The position numbers and the translations under genes were made by a program. From the NCBI GenBank assembly GCA_963754065.1, contig CAVWFH010000004.1, positions 124,001 through 188,000 on the forward strand: a stretch of 64,000 nt of DNA, in the 5' to 3' direction. Positions 1 through 9,963 of this stretch are shown piece after piece; position 1 is the stretch's first letter, and every line of letters begins with the position of its first letter. Under the pieces are notes generated by a model. That model searched no databases. It was not told where the DNA came from and saw nothing but the letters and a program-made list of their open reading frames with translations. The stretch comes from JALORV01 sp963754065. Lineage in GTDB: Bacteria > Pseudomonadota > Gammaproteobacteria > Burkholderiales > Burkholderiaceae_F.

Positions 1-2
1 AC

Positions 3-623
3 GAAGCCTGGCTGCGCGGCTACAAGTTCTACGTCGACGAGCGCGTGATCGTGCCGCGCTCTTTCATCGGCGAACTGCTCGACGAGGGCCTGTCGCCCTG
101 GGTGCAGGATCGCGCGGCCGTCACCGAGGTGCTGGATATGTGCACCGGATCGGGCTGCCTTGCCATCATGGCGGCCGATGTGTTCCCGAACGCCAAGGTC
201 GATGCAGCGGATACCTCGGCCGACGCACTGCAGGTAGCGCGACGCAATGTCGCCGACTATCAGCTCGAGCAGCGCGTCACGCCTGTCAAGTCGGATCTCT
301 TCGCCGCGCTCGGCACCAAGCGCTACGACATCATCCTGTGCAATCCGCCATATGTCACCGACAGCGCCATGGCCAAGCTACCCGTGGAGTACACACACGA
401 GCCCAAGCTGGCACTGGCCGGCGGCGCCGATGGCATGAACCTGGTGAAGACGCTGGTGCGGCAGGCCCGTGGCCACCTGAAGCGCGGTGGCCTACTGATC
501 GTGGAGGTCGGCGACGGTCGTGCCGCGGCCGACAAGGTCTTCAACGATCTTCCGCTGACCTGGCTCACGACCAGCGCCGGCGACGATATGGTGTTCCTGG
601 TCCGCCAAGAAGAGCTTCCCTAG
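3..623 (+). CDS. prmB: PrmB, ribosomal protein L3 glutamine N5-methyltransferase (5' end outside window)
   Basis: SAM-dependent methylation of a glutamine in ribosomal protein L3 is the known role of this family. The reading frame is open from the first bases of the window, so the N-terminus is missing; a GTG at 45 is internal. Visible features are the SAM-binding segment DMCTGSGCLA and the catalytic NPPY tetrad near base 342, which binds the substrate glutamine amide. The lead-in segment ERVIVPRS is typical of PrmB rather than PrmC, although PrmC (release-factor methyltransferase) is the nearest alternative. The stop is a TAG at 621-623, and the next gene on the same strand begins 83 bases later. 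Confidence 0.9.
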   Translation, partial: EAWLRGYKFYVDERVIVPRSFIGELLDEGLSPWVQDRAAVTEVLDMCTGSGCLAIMAADVFPNAKVDAADTSADALQVARRNVADYQLEQRVTPVKSDLFAALGTKRYDIILCNPPYVTDSAMAKLPVEYTHEPKLALAGGADGMNLVKTLVRQARGHLKRGGLLIVEVGDGRAAADKVFNDLPLTWLTTSAGDDMVFLVRQEELP

Positions 624-706
624 CCGGGCGAACGGCGCGGTCGGACTGCGCTGCTCCCGCCATGCCCCGCCCGGTGCCTCCGAAACCATGAACCTATCGC
701 CGGCCC

Positions 707-2599
<1,893 letters not shown>

Positions 2600-2669
2600 G
2601 CGACGCCCGGCCGCTCCGAATGCGCTCGCGTCCCCCGCGGGGGGATCGCCCGCTGGGCGAGGGAGCAAC

Positions 2670-3878
2670 ATGAACAGCCCCACCGGGGCACCGCTCGCCG
2701 GGCTGCGCATCCTCGACCTGACGCGGCTGCTGCCCGGGCCGGCCGCTACGATGCACCTCGCCGACTACGGCGCGGACGTCATCAAGATCGAGGACACCGG
2801 CGATGGCGACTACATGCGTGACTTCGCCCCGCAGGTTCCCAATGCAGTGGGGACACCGGTCAACCCGGCGTTCGAGGCCACCAACCGCGGCAAGCGTTCG
2901 CTGTGCGTCGACCTCAAGAACCCGCGCGGCCGCGAATTGCTGCTCGACCTCGCCGCCACGGCCGATGCGCTGATCGAGAGCTTCCGGCCGGGCGTGCTGG
3001 AGCGGCTGGGCCTCGGATGGGACGTCCTTCACGCGCGTAATCCGCGCCTGGTGCTGTGTTCGATCTCCGGCTATGGGCAGACCGGGCCGCTGTCTCAGCG
3101 CGCCGGCCACGACATCAACTACATCGCCACGAGCGGCGTGCTCGACCAGATCCGGACCGCGGGTCGCCCGGCCGTGCCCAACCTTCAGCTCGGTGATCTG
3201 CTTGGGGGTGCCCTTGCGGGGCTTTCCTCCCTGCTGATCGCCCTGTTGGCGGCGCAGCGCACCGGCCAGGGCCGCTGGATCGACGTGGCGATGACTGAAG
3301 CTCTGCTCGTGCATCACTTCTTTCCCTACGCCGAACTCGACGCAGGGCAAACGCCGATCGCCGGATCGACCCTGCTGACCGGGGGCGCAGCCTGCTACCG
3401 CGCCTACGAAACGGCGGATGGTCGTCATCTCGCTGTGGGCGCGCTTGAACTCAAGTTCTGGCAGGCCTTTTGCGACGCGGCCGGACTGGGCGAACTGCGC
3501 ACGCGGCACTGGGCACACGGCGAATTCCCGGGATCGGCTGCCGCGAACGACACCATTGCCTCCGTGGCGGATCGAATCCGCAGCCGTCGCCTTGTCGACT
3601 GGATTGCGACATTCGACGCGGTCGATGCGTGCGTCACCCCGGTGCTGACCCCGGCAGAGGCGCTCCATCACGAGCAGGCAGTTGCGCGCGGTGTCGTGTT
3701 CCGGCAGGGCTCAGTGACCGAAGTCGGGCCGCTGGCGCAGGTGTCCGGACACACTTTGCAACCCGCTCCGGCGCCGCGTGCAGGACAGCACACACGCGAG
3801 TTGCTGGCCGAGCTCGGGCTGTCGACGCAGGCGATTGACGAACTCATTGCAGACCAGATCGTGAAGGCAGCAACATGA
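2670..3878 (+). CDS. CoA-transferase family III (CaiB/BaiF), alpha-methylacyl-CoA racemase-like
   Basis: The 402-residue product belongs to the family III CoA-transferase/racemase fold. The N-terminal segment LADYGADVIKIE is typical, and AGHDINYIATSG matches the racemase motif whose His acts as catalytic base in AMACR enzymes. This favours 2-methylacyl-CoA racemase over formyl-CoA transferase. The start is the ATG at 2670 because GGGAG lies just upstream and the open frame before it (from 2523) is the overlap with the end of the ABC-F gene. The stop overlaps the next start as ATGA (3875-3878), so the histidine phosphatase is probably translationally coupled. With the downstream ACAD10/11-type kinase it suggests branched acyl-CoA metabolism, which is inferred. 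Confidence 0.85.
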   Translation: MNSPTGAPLAGLRILDLTRLLPGPAATMHLADYGADVIKIEDTGDGDYMRDFAPQVPNAVGTPVNPAFEATNRGKRSLCVDLKNPRGRELLLDLAATADALIESFRPGVLERLGLGWDVLHARNPRLVLCSISGYGQTGPLSQRAGHDINYIATSGVLDQIRTAGRPAVPNLQLGDLLGGALAGLSSLLIALLAAQRTGQGRWIDVAMTEALLVHHFFPYAELDAGQTPIAGSTLLTGGAACYRAYETADGRHLAVGALELKFWQAFCDAAGLGELRTRHWAHGEFPGSAAANDTIASVADRIRSRRLVDWIATFDAVDACVTPVLTPAEALHHEQAVARGVVFRQGSVTEVGPLAQVSGHTLQPAPAPRAGQHTRELLAELGLSTQAIDELIADQIVKAAT

Positions 3879-4597
3879 TCGAGCGCCGCCGCCTGCTGCT
3901 GATGCGGCACGGAGCCGTCGATTACTTCGATCCGCAGGGTCGTCCTTATCCTCCGGACGATGTGCCGCTGACGCCCGCGGGTGTCGAACAGGCGCAGGCG
4001 ATGGGAACAGCGATAGCGGCAGCCAACGTGCGCATCGATCGCGCAGTCACGAGCGGTCTGGTGCGCACGCGGCAGACCGCGCAGCACGTCCTGGCGGCAG
4101 CCAGCACGACACCTCCGATCGAACACTGGCCGGACCTGCAGGAAATCCGCCCGGGCCATCTTCCGAGCATTCCGGACGCGGACCTGCGCGAGGCGTTCAT
4201 CGGAGCCTTCGAGGGTGCAGTGCCGCGTGAGACGCGCTTCCTGCAGGGCGAGACCATCGGTGCGCTGCTCGACCGCACGCTGCCGGCCTTGCAGAGGCTG
4301 CTGGCCGAAGAGGACTGGGACACCGCTCTGATGGTGCTGCACGGGGGCGTCAACCGCGGGCTGCTGTCGTGGTTCCTGACGGGCCAGCCCGTTTTCCTCG
4401 GTGGACTGGCGCAGGACACCGGCTGCCTGAATATCATCGACGTCGGACCCGGGCCGTCGTCGAGTGTCGTGCGTGTTGTGAATTTCTGCGCGCTCGATAC
4501 GCTGCAGACAACCACCCGGCTATCGACAATGGAACACCTGCTCGAGAAGTACCTGAAGCTGCGCCAGCAGCGCGGCGACCTCGGAGAATTCGCATGA
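3875..4597 (+). CDS. Histidine phosphatase family protein (phosphoglycerate mutase-like)
   Basis: This is a 240-residue cytosolic protein of the branch-1 histidine phosphatase fold. The catalytic LLLMRHGAVDY motif (RHG at residues 10-12) starts the domain, and the second active-site histidine is in MVLHGGVNRGLL. Family members dephosphorylate small phosphometabolites or proteins; the substrate cannot be read from sequence. It overlaps the upstream CoA-transferase by four bases and is followed after 58 bases by a phosphotransferase, so all three are probably in one transcript. No signal peptide is visible. Confidence 0.85.
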   Translation: MIERRRLLLMRHGAVDYFDPQGRPYPPDDVPLTPAGVEQAQAMGTAIAAANVRIDRAVTSGLVRTRQTAQHVLAAASTTPPIEHWPDLQEIRPGHLPSIPDADLREAFIGAFEGAVPRETRFLQGETIGALLDRTLPALQRLLAEEDWDTALMVLHGGVNRGLLSWFLTGQPVFLGGLAQDTGCLNIIDVGPGPSSSVVRVVNFCALDTLQTTTRLSTMEHLLEKYLKLRQQRGDLGEFA

Positions 4598-4655
4598 ATG
4601 CGTACGGCCGTTCCGAAGCATTCATCCCGCAGCGCGCCGCGCGGAGGGCCATCCA

Positions 4656-5699
4656 ATGAGCCAGCTCGGGGCAGTAACCGGTCGACATGCCTTCGACATC
4701 GACAGCCTGACCAGCCACCTCGAGCGTCACTTGCCCGAGTTCCGCGGGCCGGTCGACGTGCAGCAGTTTCAGGGCGGTCAGTCGAACCCGACCTACCTGC
4801 TGACCACCTCGACGGCCAAGTACGTGATGCGCAGCAAGCCGGGGCCGGCGGCCAAGCTGCTGCCCTCGGCCCATGCGATCGAGCGCGAGTTCCACGTGAT
4901 GCGCGCGCTCGCCGCGCAGGGTATCCCGGTGCCCTGGACGCTGCTGCTGGTCGAGGACGAAAGCGTGATCGGGCGTGCGTTTTACGTCATGCAGCACGTG
5001 GAAGGCCGCATTTTTTGGGACCCCACCCTGCCCGGGTTGTCCAATGACGAGCGCGCCACGATCTACGATGAAATGAACCGGGTGATCGCCAGGCTGCACA
5101 CGGTCGACATCGAGCGCGCTGGACTGTCGGACTACGGCAAGGCAGGCAACTATTTCCAGCGCCAGATTGGACGCTGGAGCAAGCAGTACCGCGCCTCCGA
5201 GACCGAACCCATCGACGCTATGGATCGCCTGATCGAATGGCTGCCGTCGCACATTCCACCGAGCGACGAGACCACCGTGGTGCATGGCGACTACCGCATG
5301 GACAACCTGATTTTCCACCCCACGGAGGCACGCATCATCGCGATCCTCGACTGGGAACTGTCCACGCTCGGGCATCCGCTGGCCGATTTTTCCTACCACT
5401 GCATGCCCTGGCACATACCGCCCGGCGGATTTCGAGGCATCGGCGGCATCGACCACGCGGCGCTGGGGATTCCCGTCGAAGCCGAGTACATCCGGCGTTA
5501 CGCCGAGCGCACTGGACGCGGCGCGATCGAGCACTGGAACTTCTACCTGGCCTACAACCTGTTCCGGATCGCCGCCATTCTGCAGGGCGTGTACAAACGA
5601 GCAACCGAAGGTTTGGCGTCATCCAACAATGCGGTGCAGGCCGGACAGAACGCGCGGGCGCTCGCCGAACTGGGCTGGCGCTACGCCGAGCGCGCCTGA
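4656..5699 (+). CDS. APH-type phosphotransferase, ACAD10/ACAD11 kinase-like
   Basis: This 347-residue protein has the aminoglycoside-phosphotransferase/choline kinase fold. The catalytic loop VVHGDYRMDNLIFH and metal-binding ILDWELSTLGHPLADF are intact. The N-terminal part (FQGGQSNPTYLL) matches the family often annotated as phosphotransferase and related to the kinase domain of mammalian ACAD10/11. Those kinases phosphorylate 4-hydroxyacyl-CoAs before oxidation. The adjacent CoA-transferase and the acyl-CoA dehydrogenase at 11 kb make a similar role plausible, but that is inference. Start ATG 4656 has GGAGGG about six bases upstream. Antibiotic phosphorylation is unlikely given the context. 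Confidence 0.85.
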   Translation: MSQLGAVTGRHAFDIDSLTSHLERHLPEFRGPVDVQQFQGGQSNPTYLLTTSTAKYVMRSKPGPAAKLLPSAHAIEREFHVMRALAAQGIPVPWTLLLVEDESVIGRAFYVMQHVEGRIFWDPTLPGLSNDERATIYDEMNRVIARLHTVDIERAGLSDYGKAGNYFQRQIGRWSKQYRASETEPIDAMDRLIEWLPSHIPPSDETTVVHGDYRMDNLIFHPTEARIIAILDWELSTLGHPLADFSYHCMPWHIPPGGFRGIGGIDHAALGIPVEAEYIRRYAERTGRGAIEHWNFYLAYNLFRIAAILQGVYKRATEGLASSNNAVQAGQNARALAELGWRYAERA

Positions 5700-5717
5700 G
5701 GCAGACGGATCACGACC

Positions 5718-6737
5718 ATGACAATCCTCGACAGCCGTCTGACACCGAGCGCGATCGTGCAGCACCTCGACCAATATGTGGTCGGGCAGGACGACGCCAA
5801 GAAGGTGCTGGCGGTCGCCGTCTACGCGCACTACAAGAAGATCGCGCGCTCGCAGGCCGACGGCCTCGAGATCACCAAGAGCAACGTGCTGCTGGTGGGT
5901 CCGACCGGAACGGGCAAGACGCTCGTGTGTGAATCGTTGGCCCGCTTGCTGAAAGTGCCGTTCGTCACTGCCGATGCCACCTCGCTGGCGCAATCGCGCT
6001 TCGTCAATGACGAGATCGAGGCCATCCTCGAGCGCCTGCACGACAAGGCGGAAGGCGATCTGGCCCGCACCCAGCAGGGCATCGTGTTCATCGACGAGAT
6101 CGACAAGCTGCGCGCGGCGACCGCTGCTCCGGGGGGCGGCGCCTCTGGCGAGAGCGTGCAGCACGCATTGCTGAAGATCATGGAAGGCGCGCCGGTGCGG
6201 CTGCGCAGCGGCCAGTATCTCGACACCACCAATGTGCTCTTCATCTGTGGCGGCGCCTTCGTCGGACTCGACGAGATCATGTCGCACAGTCATGGCTATG
6301 GTTTCGTCGCGACGTCCACCGACGACAACCAGAAGATCCTGACGCGGCTCAACGCACGCGTGAAGCCCACCGACCTGGTCGAATTCGGCCTGATCCCTGA
6401 GTTCACCGGCCGGCTCGCAATCGTCGCGCGCTTCCAGGACCTCACGCGCGACATGCTGGTGCGCATCATGACGGAGCCGCGCAACTGCATCTACCGGCAG
6501 TTTCAGGCGATCCTGAAGAACGAAGGCGTCGAGCTGGCGGTCGCGAAACGTGCCTTCGAGGAGATTGCCGACCTCGCGATCGAGTACAAGTCCGGCGCGC
6601 GCAGCCTGCGCGGCCTGTTCGAGGAAGTGATCCGGCCCGTCCTCTATGCCGTCCCCGATCATCCTGAGGTCAAGCGCGTGGAGATCGCATCGCTGTTCGT
6701 CGAGCCGCGCTACCTTCGCAGTCCTCCGGCCCCCTAG
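5718..6737 (+). CDS. ClpX-like AAA+ unfoldase lacking the zinc-binding domain
   Basis: The 339-residue product aligns with the AAA+ core of ClpX. It has Walker A GPTGTGKT (61-68), Walker B VFIDEIDK (123-130), LLFICGGAF-like core (LFICGGAF, about 174-181), FGLIPEFTGR, and sensor-2 GARSLRG. Canonical ClpX is about 420 residues and starts with a four-Cys zinc domain; this protein begins directly with LTPSAIVQHLDQYVVGQ. The usual pore segment GYVGED reads RFVNDE (94-99), the RKH loop region is deleted, and the ClpP-binding IGF is YGF (194-196). It is therefore unlikely to be the housekeeping clpX. It sits 18 bases after the phosphotransferase gene and probably shares its transcript. Confidence 0.85.
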   Translation: MTILDSRLTPSAIVQHLDQYVVGQDDAKKVLAVAVYAHYKKIARSQADGLEITKSNVLLVGPTGTGKTLVCESLARLLKVPFVTADATSLAQSRFVNDEIEAILERLHDKAEGDLARTQQGIVFIDEIDKLRAATAAPGGGASGESVQHALLKIMEGAPVRLRSGQYLDTTNVLFICGGAFVGLDEIMSHSHGYGFVATSTDDNQKILTRLNARVKPTDLVEFGLIPEFTGRLAIVARFQDLTRDMLVRIMTEPRNCIYRQFQAILKNEGVELAVAKRAFEEIADLAIEYKSGARSLRGLFEEVIRPVLYAVPDHPEVKRVEIASLFVEPRYLRSPPAP

Positions 6738-6761
6738 CCACTTCTTGCGCCGAGTACCGAC

Positions 6762-8000
6762 ATGAGTTCGCTCGCCGGCGCCCGCCGCGTTGTCTTCGGA
6801 CTGGCGCTCGCCAGTTTCGTGCTGTCGTTCTTTCATCGCACGGCACCGGCGGCGATCGCCGGCGAACTCACTCGTGCGTTCGACATCAGCAGCACCGTGC
6901 TCGGAACGCTCGCTGCGACCTACTTCTACGTCTACACGGTCCTGCAGATTCCGGTCGGCGTACTCGCCGATACGCTCGGACCGCGCAAGATCCTTGCGAC
7001 GGGTTCGGCAATCGCAGCGGCCGGGTCGCTGCTCTTCGCGCTCGCGCCCGCGTGGGAAATTGCCGCCGTCGGCCGCACGCTGGTCGGCATCGGCGTCTCC
7101 GTCGCCTTCATCTCGATACTGAAGCTGTCGGCCGTCTGGTTCGCGCCGGAGCGCTTTGCCACCCTCGCCGGCGTGACGATGTTCGCCGGCAATCTCGGCG
7201 CCGTCATCGCCGGGGCTCCGCTGGCGTGGATCGTGACGCAGACCTCCTGGCGCGCGGTGTTTGTCGCGCTGGCGATCCTTTCGGCGCTGCTGGCCGTGGC
7301 GACATGGCTGAAGGTCCGCGACCGGCCCGAGGACCTTGGACTGCCCGCGGCCCATCCCCCAATGCCATCAGCGGCACACGTGCCGTGGCGAACCGCCATC
7401 GTGCGCGTGCTGGCGAACCCCGCCACGTGGCCCCCGTTCGTGGTCAATTTCGGCGTCGCCGGCAGCTTTCTCGCCTTCGCCGGACTCTGGGCCGTGCCCT
7501 ACCTTCAGCAGGTGCACGGCATGACGCGCGTCGACGCCGCGCAGCACTCGAGCCTGATGCTGCTCGGCGTGGCCTTCGGCTCCATCGGCATCGGCCTGCT
7601 GTCGGATCGGCTCCGCAGCCGGCGTGGTGTCATGCGCGTGGCCGTGCTTCTCTACACGCTGTCATGGGCGCCGTGGCTATTGCACGTGCAGTGGCCGACG
7701 TGGGCGACGCTGGCGTGGTTCCTGCTGATGGGCCTGCTGATTCCCGGATTCACGCTGTCGTGGACGATCGCGAAGGAGGCCAACCCGCCGCAGTACTCCG
7801 GCATCGCCACCTCGGTGGTCAATACCGGCATCTTTCTCGGCGCCGGGATTCTGCAGCCGCTCGTTGGCTGGGTCCTGGACCGCGGCACGCTCATGGGCGA
7901 CACCGCGGCGGCCTGGGACCGCGGACTGCTCGTGCTGTCGGGTGCGGCAGCGATCGCCCTTTGTGCGACCCTGCTGCCGGTGGGTCGACGACTGCGATGA
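6762..8000 (+). CDS. MFS transporter
   Basis: This is a 412-residue inner-membrane protein with about twelve hydrophobic segments. The loop after TM2 carries the MFS motif A variant GVLADTLGPRKI. It opens with a signature FFHRTAPAAIAGEL seen in a bacterial MFS subgroup often annotated as nitrate/sugar-phosphate-like or simply MFS. The substrate cannot be inferred. The start ATG 6762 lies 25 bases after the ClpX-like gene, on the same strand, so it is the last gene of a possible operon starting with the CoA-transferase. It converges on the minus-strand hypothetical gene at 8043. Confidence 0.85.
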   Translation: MSSLAGARRVVFGLALASFVLSFFHRTAPAAIAGELTRAFDISSTVLGTLAATYFYVYTVLQIPVGVLADTLGPRKILATGSAIAAAGSLLFALAPAWEIAAVGRTLVGIGVSVAFISILKLSAVWFAPERFATLAGVTMFAGNLGAVIAGAPLAWIVTQTSWRAVFVALAILSALLAVATWLKVRDRPEDLGLPAAHPPMPSAAHVPWRTAIVRVLANPATWPPFVVNFGVAGSFLAFAGLWAVPYLQQVHGMTRVDAAQHSSLMLLGVAFGSIGIGLLSDRLRSRRGVMRVAVLLYTLSWAPWLLHVQWPTWATLAWFLLMGLLIPGFTLSWTIAKEANPPQYSGIATSVVNTGIFLGAGILQPLVGWVLDRGTLMGDTAAAWDRGLLVLSGAAAIALCATLLPVGRRLR

Positions 8001-8042
8001 ACCGGACTCACAGTCCAAGCGACCTAACGCTGCGTCTCTGAG

Positions 8043-8453
8043 CTACCCAATCTCAAGTTCCTGCCGCTTGGACCAGACCGATGCGTCGACCTCCCGGTCA
8101 GCCGCGTGATGCTGCGCTTGGGCCCGAAGCCATTGCGCACGCTTGCAAACGGTCGCCGTAGGCGCGCCCCCGTCATACGCCACGACGAGGAACACTGCCC
8201 CGTTGTCACCCAGGCGTCGTACGGTGTCGGCGTCAATGTCTTTTCCCACCTGCAGATCCCGATTCGAGTAGCCCGTGATCGGATCGAGGATATGGGCGAC
8301 CACGCGGTCGTTCGAGCCGAATGTCCTTCGCGTCAGCGCACTCCAAAGGCTCATAGCGGGTTCCCAGATTCGCAGCAGTGACGGCTCATCGTATTGACTC
8401 GCCGATAGCGCTGGATGATCTAGCTCAGGCTTGCTGGAGGTCGTCCTGCCCAA
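8043..8453 (-). CDS. Hypothetical protein
   Basis: This is an unrecognised protein of up to 136 residues. The central part (RVVAHILDPITGYSNRDLQV, then RRLGDNGAVFLVVAYDGGAP) has normal protein-like composition. There is no signal peptide or membrane segment. It follows the pirin gene on the same strand with only 8 bases between, which supports it being real. A shorter version would start at the ATG at 8354 (MSLWSALTRR). It could also be a remnant of a longer gene. The alternative is that this 460-base stretch is non-coding. Confidence 0.45.
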   Translation of the reverse strand: MGRTTSSKPELDHPALSASQYDEPSLLRIWEPAMSLWSALTRRTFGSNDRVVAHILDPITGYSNRDLQVGKDIDADTVRRLGDNGAVFLVVAYDGGAPTATVCKRAQWLRAQAQHHAADREVDASVWSKRQELEIG

Positions 8454-8461
8454 ACGAACGG

Positions 8462-9367
8462 CTACGCGCCCTCGGGCAACGGTATGCGTTCGACGCTATC
8501 ACCGGGAGGCAAGCTGAAACGCCCGGCCGCCCAGTCCCGTTTGGCCTGCTCGATGCGTTCCTTGCGTGACGACACGAAGTTCCACCAGACATGGCGCGGA
8601 CCGACCGGTTCGCCACCCAGCACCATGACGGTAGCCGGTTCGAGCGCTGACAACACGGGAGCCGCTCCCGCGGAGAACACGATCATGGTCCGGGCGTTGA
8701 CCACACGACCCGCGGCCTCGACCGATCCGGTGACGACGTAGGCCGCTCGTTCCGAGTAACCAGCAGGCAGCTCGGTCCGGGCTCCAGCCACCAGTTCTAC
8801 GTGCGCGTAGAACATCGGCGAATGCGTGCGGACGCCGCTGGTCGCGCCGAACGCGGAACCGGCAATCAGTCGCGCACGCAGTCCCGGTGCCTCGACTACG
8901 TCGAGCTCCCCGCGACCATAGTGCTCGAACGAAGGCTCGTCTTCCTCATGCGCCGCGGGCAACGCCACCCAGGCCTGCAATCCGTGCAGGTTCCCGCCAC
9001 GTTCACGCATGCCGTCGAAGCGCTCCGAGTGGCTGATGCCCCGGCCCGATGTCATCCAGTTCACTTCTCCCGGACGGATCACCTGCTCGATTCCCAGCGA
9101 GTCCCGGTGCGTCATCTCTCCTTCGAAAAGATACGTGACGGTCGACAGGCCGATGTGGGGATGCGGCCGTACGTCCGCGGAGCGCGGCACCGGGGCATTC
9201 AGTACCAGCGGCCCGAGGTGATCGAAGAATATGAACGGACCGACCATCCGTCGCAGCGCAGACGGCAGGACTCGGCCTACATGGAAACCACCGAGATCGC
9301 GCTGACGCGCGGGAATCTCGATTTCCATCGATGCAACGGGATCGGGCTCTTTGTCCACAGGGGTCAC
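8462..9367 (-). CDS. Pirin family protein
   Basis: This is a 301-residue bicupin. The metal-binding cluster is clear: HPHIGLSTVTYLFEGEMTHR plus GISHSER. These supply the His/Glu ligands of pirins, some of which show quercetinase-like dioxygenase activity; the physiological substrate is unknown. The listed start is a GTG at 9367. An ATG thirteen codons further in (9328, MEIEIPARQR) is equally plausible because neither has a clear ribosome-binding site. The gene lies 6 bases after the SRPBCC gene, within a minus-strand run starting at the quinone oxidoreductase. Confidence 0.88.
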   Translation of the reverse strand: MTPVDKEPDPVASMEIEIPARQRDLGGFHVGRVLPSALRRMVGPFIFFDHLGPLVLNAPVPRSADVRPHPHIGLSTVTYLFEGEMTHRDSLGIEQVIRPGEVNWMTSGRGISHSERFDGMRERGGNLHGLQAWVALPAAHEEDEPSFEHYGRGELDVVEAPGLRARLIAGSAFGATSGVRTHSPMFYAHVELVAGARTELPAGYSERAAYVVTGSVEAAGRVVNARTMIVFSAGAAPVLSALEPATVMVLGGEPVGPRHVWWNFVSSRKERIEQAKRDWAAGRFSLPPGDSVERIPLPEGA

Positions 9368-9373
9368 CGCGGC

Positions 9374-9943
9374 CTACTTCTTCTGCGCCGCCTGCTCACG
9401 GAACTTCTTCAGCTGGTTCATCCATTCGGTCCAATCCTGCGGTCCCTCCTTCCAGCGTTTCTGCAGGTTGGCGAGCACGTTGCCCCATGCGCGGTCGAAG
9501 TAAGCGTATGTCTTGTCCCATTCGCCGCCTTCGCCCCAGCCGGTGTGGTGCAACGTCACGCGCGTCTGCTTGTCGCCCAATGGCTCGAAGCGCACGGTGA
9601 CGAAGGTGCGTTGCTTGCGTACTTCGGGCAGATGCGGCGGCGCATTCCAGTCGAAAGAGATCATCGACTTCGGCTGCAGCGCCATGAAGCGCATGTCGTC
9701 GGCACCCTTCATCCCGGGTTCGGCCAGCGGGTCGATGTAGATCTGGAACGCACCGCCAACGCGCGGCTCGATCTTCGCGTCCGGCGCAAAGAAGCTGACG
9801 ATGCCCTCACGCGTCGTCCAGCTGTCCCACGTCTGATCGAGCGTCGCCTCGACCACGACGGACTTCTCGATCGCGCGCTCGGCTGCGAACGCCGCCGCAG
9901 CCGGCACGACCGACAGCAGCGCTGCCAACAAAATACGAACCAT
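9374..9943 (-). CDS. Secreted SRPBCC (AHSA1/START-like) protein
   Basis: The 189-residue product starts with a signal peptide (MVRILLAALLSVVPAAAAFA). It continues with an AHSA1-type SRPBCC fold: VEATLDQTWDSWTTREG near the N-terminus and a W-rich C-terminal helix. The ATG at 9943 is chosen over upstream in-frame ATGs because GGAGG sits five bases before it and the signal peptide begins there. These domains bind hydrophobic ligands; the ligand is unknown. Export to the periplasm is unusual for the family but common in small-molecule-metabolising bacteria. It lies 20 bases downstream of the quinone oxidoreductase gene. Confidence 0.85.
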   Translation of the reverse strand: MVRILLAALLSVVPAAAAFAAERAIEKSVVVEATLDQTWDSWTTREGIVSFFAPDAKIEPRVGGAFQIYIDPLAEPGMKGADDMRFMALQPKSMISFDWNAPPHLPEVRKQRTFVTVRFEPLGDKQTRVTLHHTGWGEGGEWDKTYAYFDRAWGNVLANLQKRWKEGPQDWTEWMNQLKKFREQAAQKK

Positions 9944-9963
9944 CGATGCCTCCATGAACGTGT

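Noticed and set aside
5619..7355. 578-codon minus-strand ORF opposite the ClpX-like and MFS genes
   Set aside because: It is Arg/Asp/His-rich with no domain, and spans two confident genes on the other strand.
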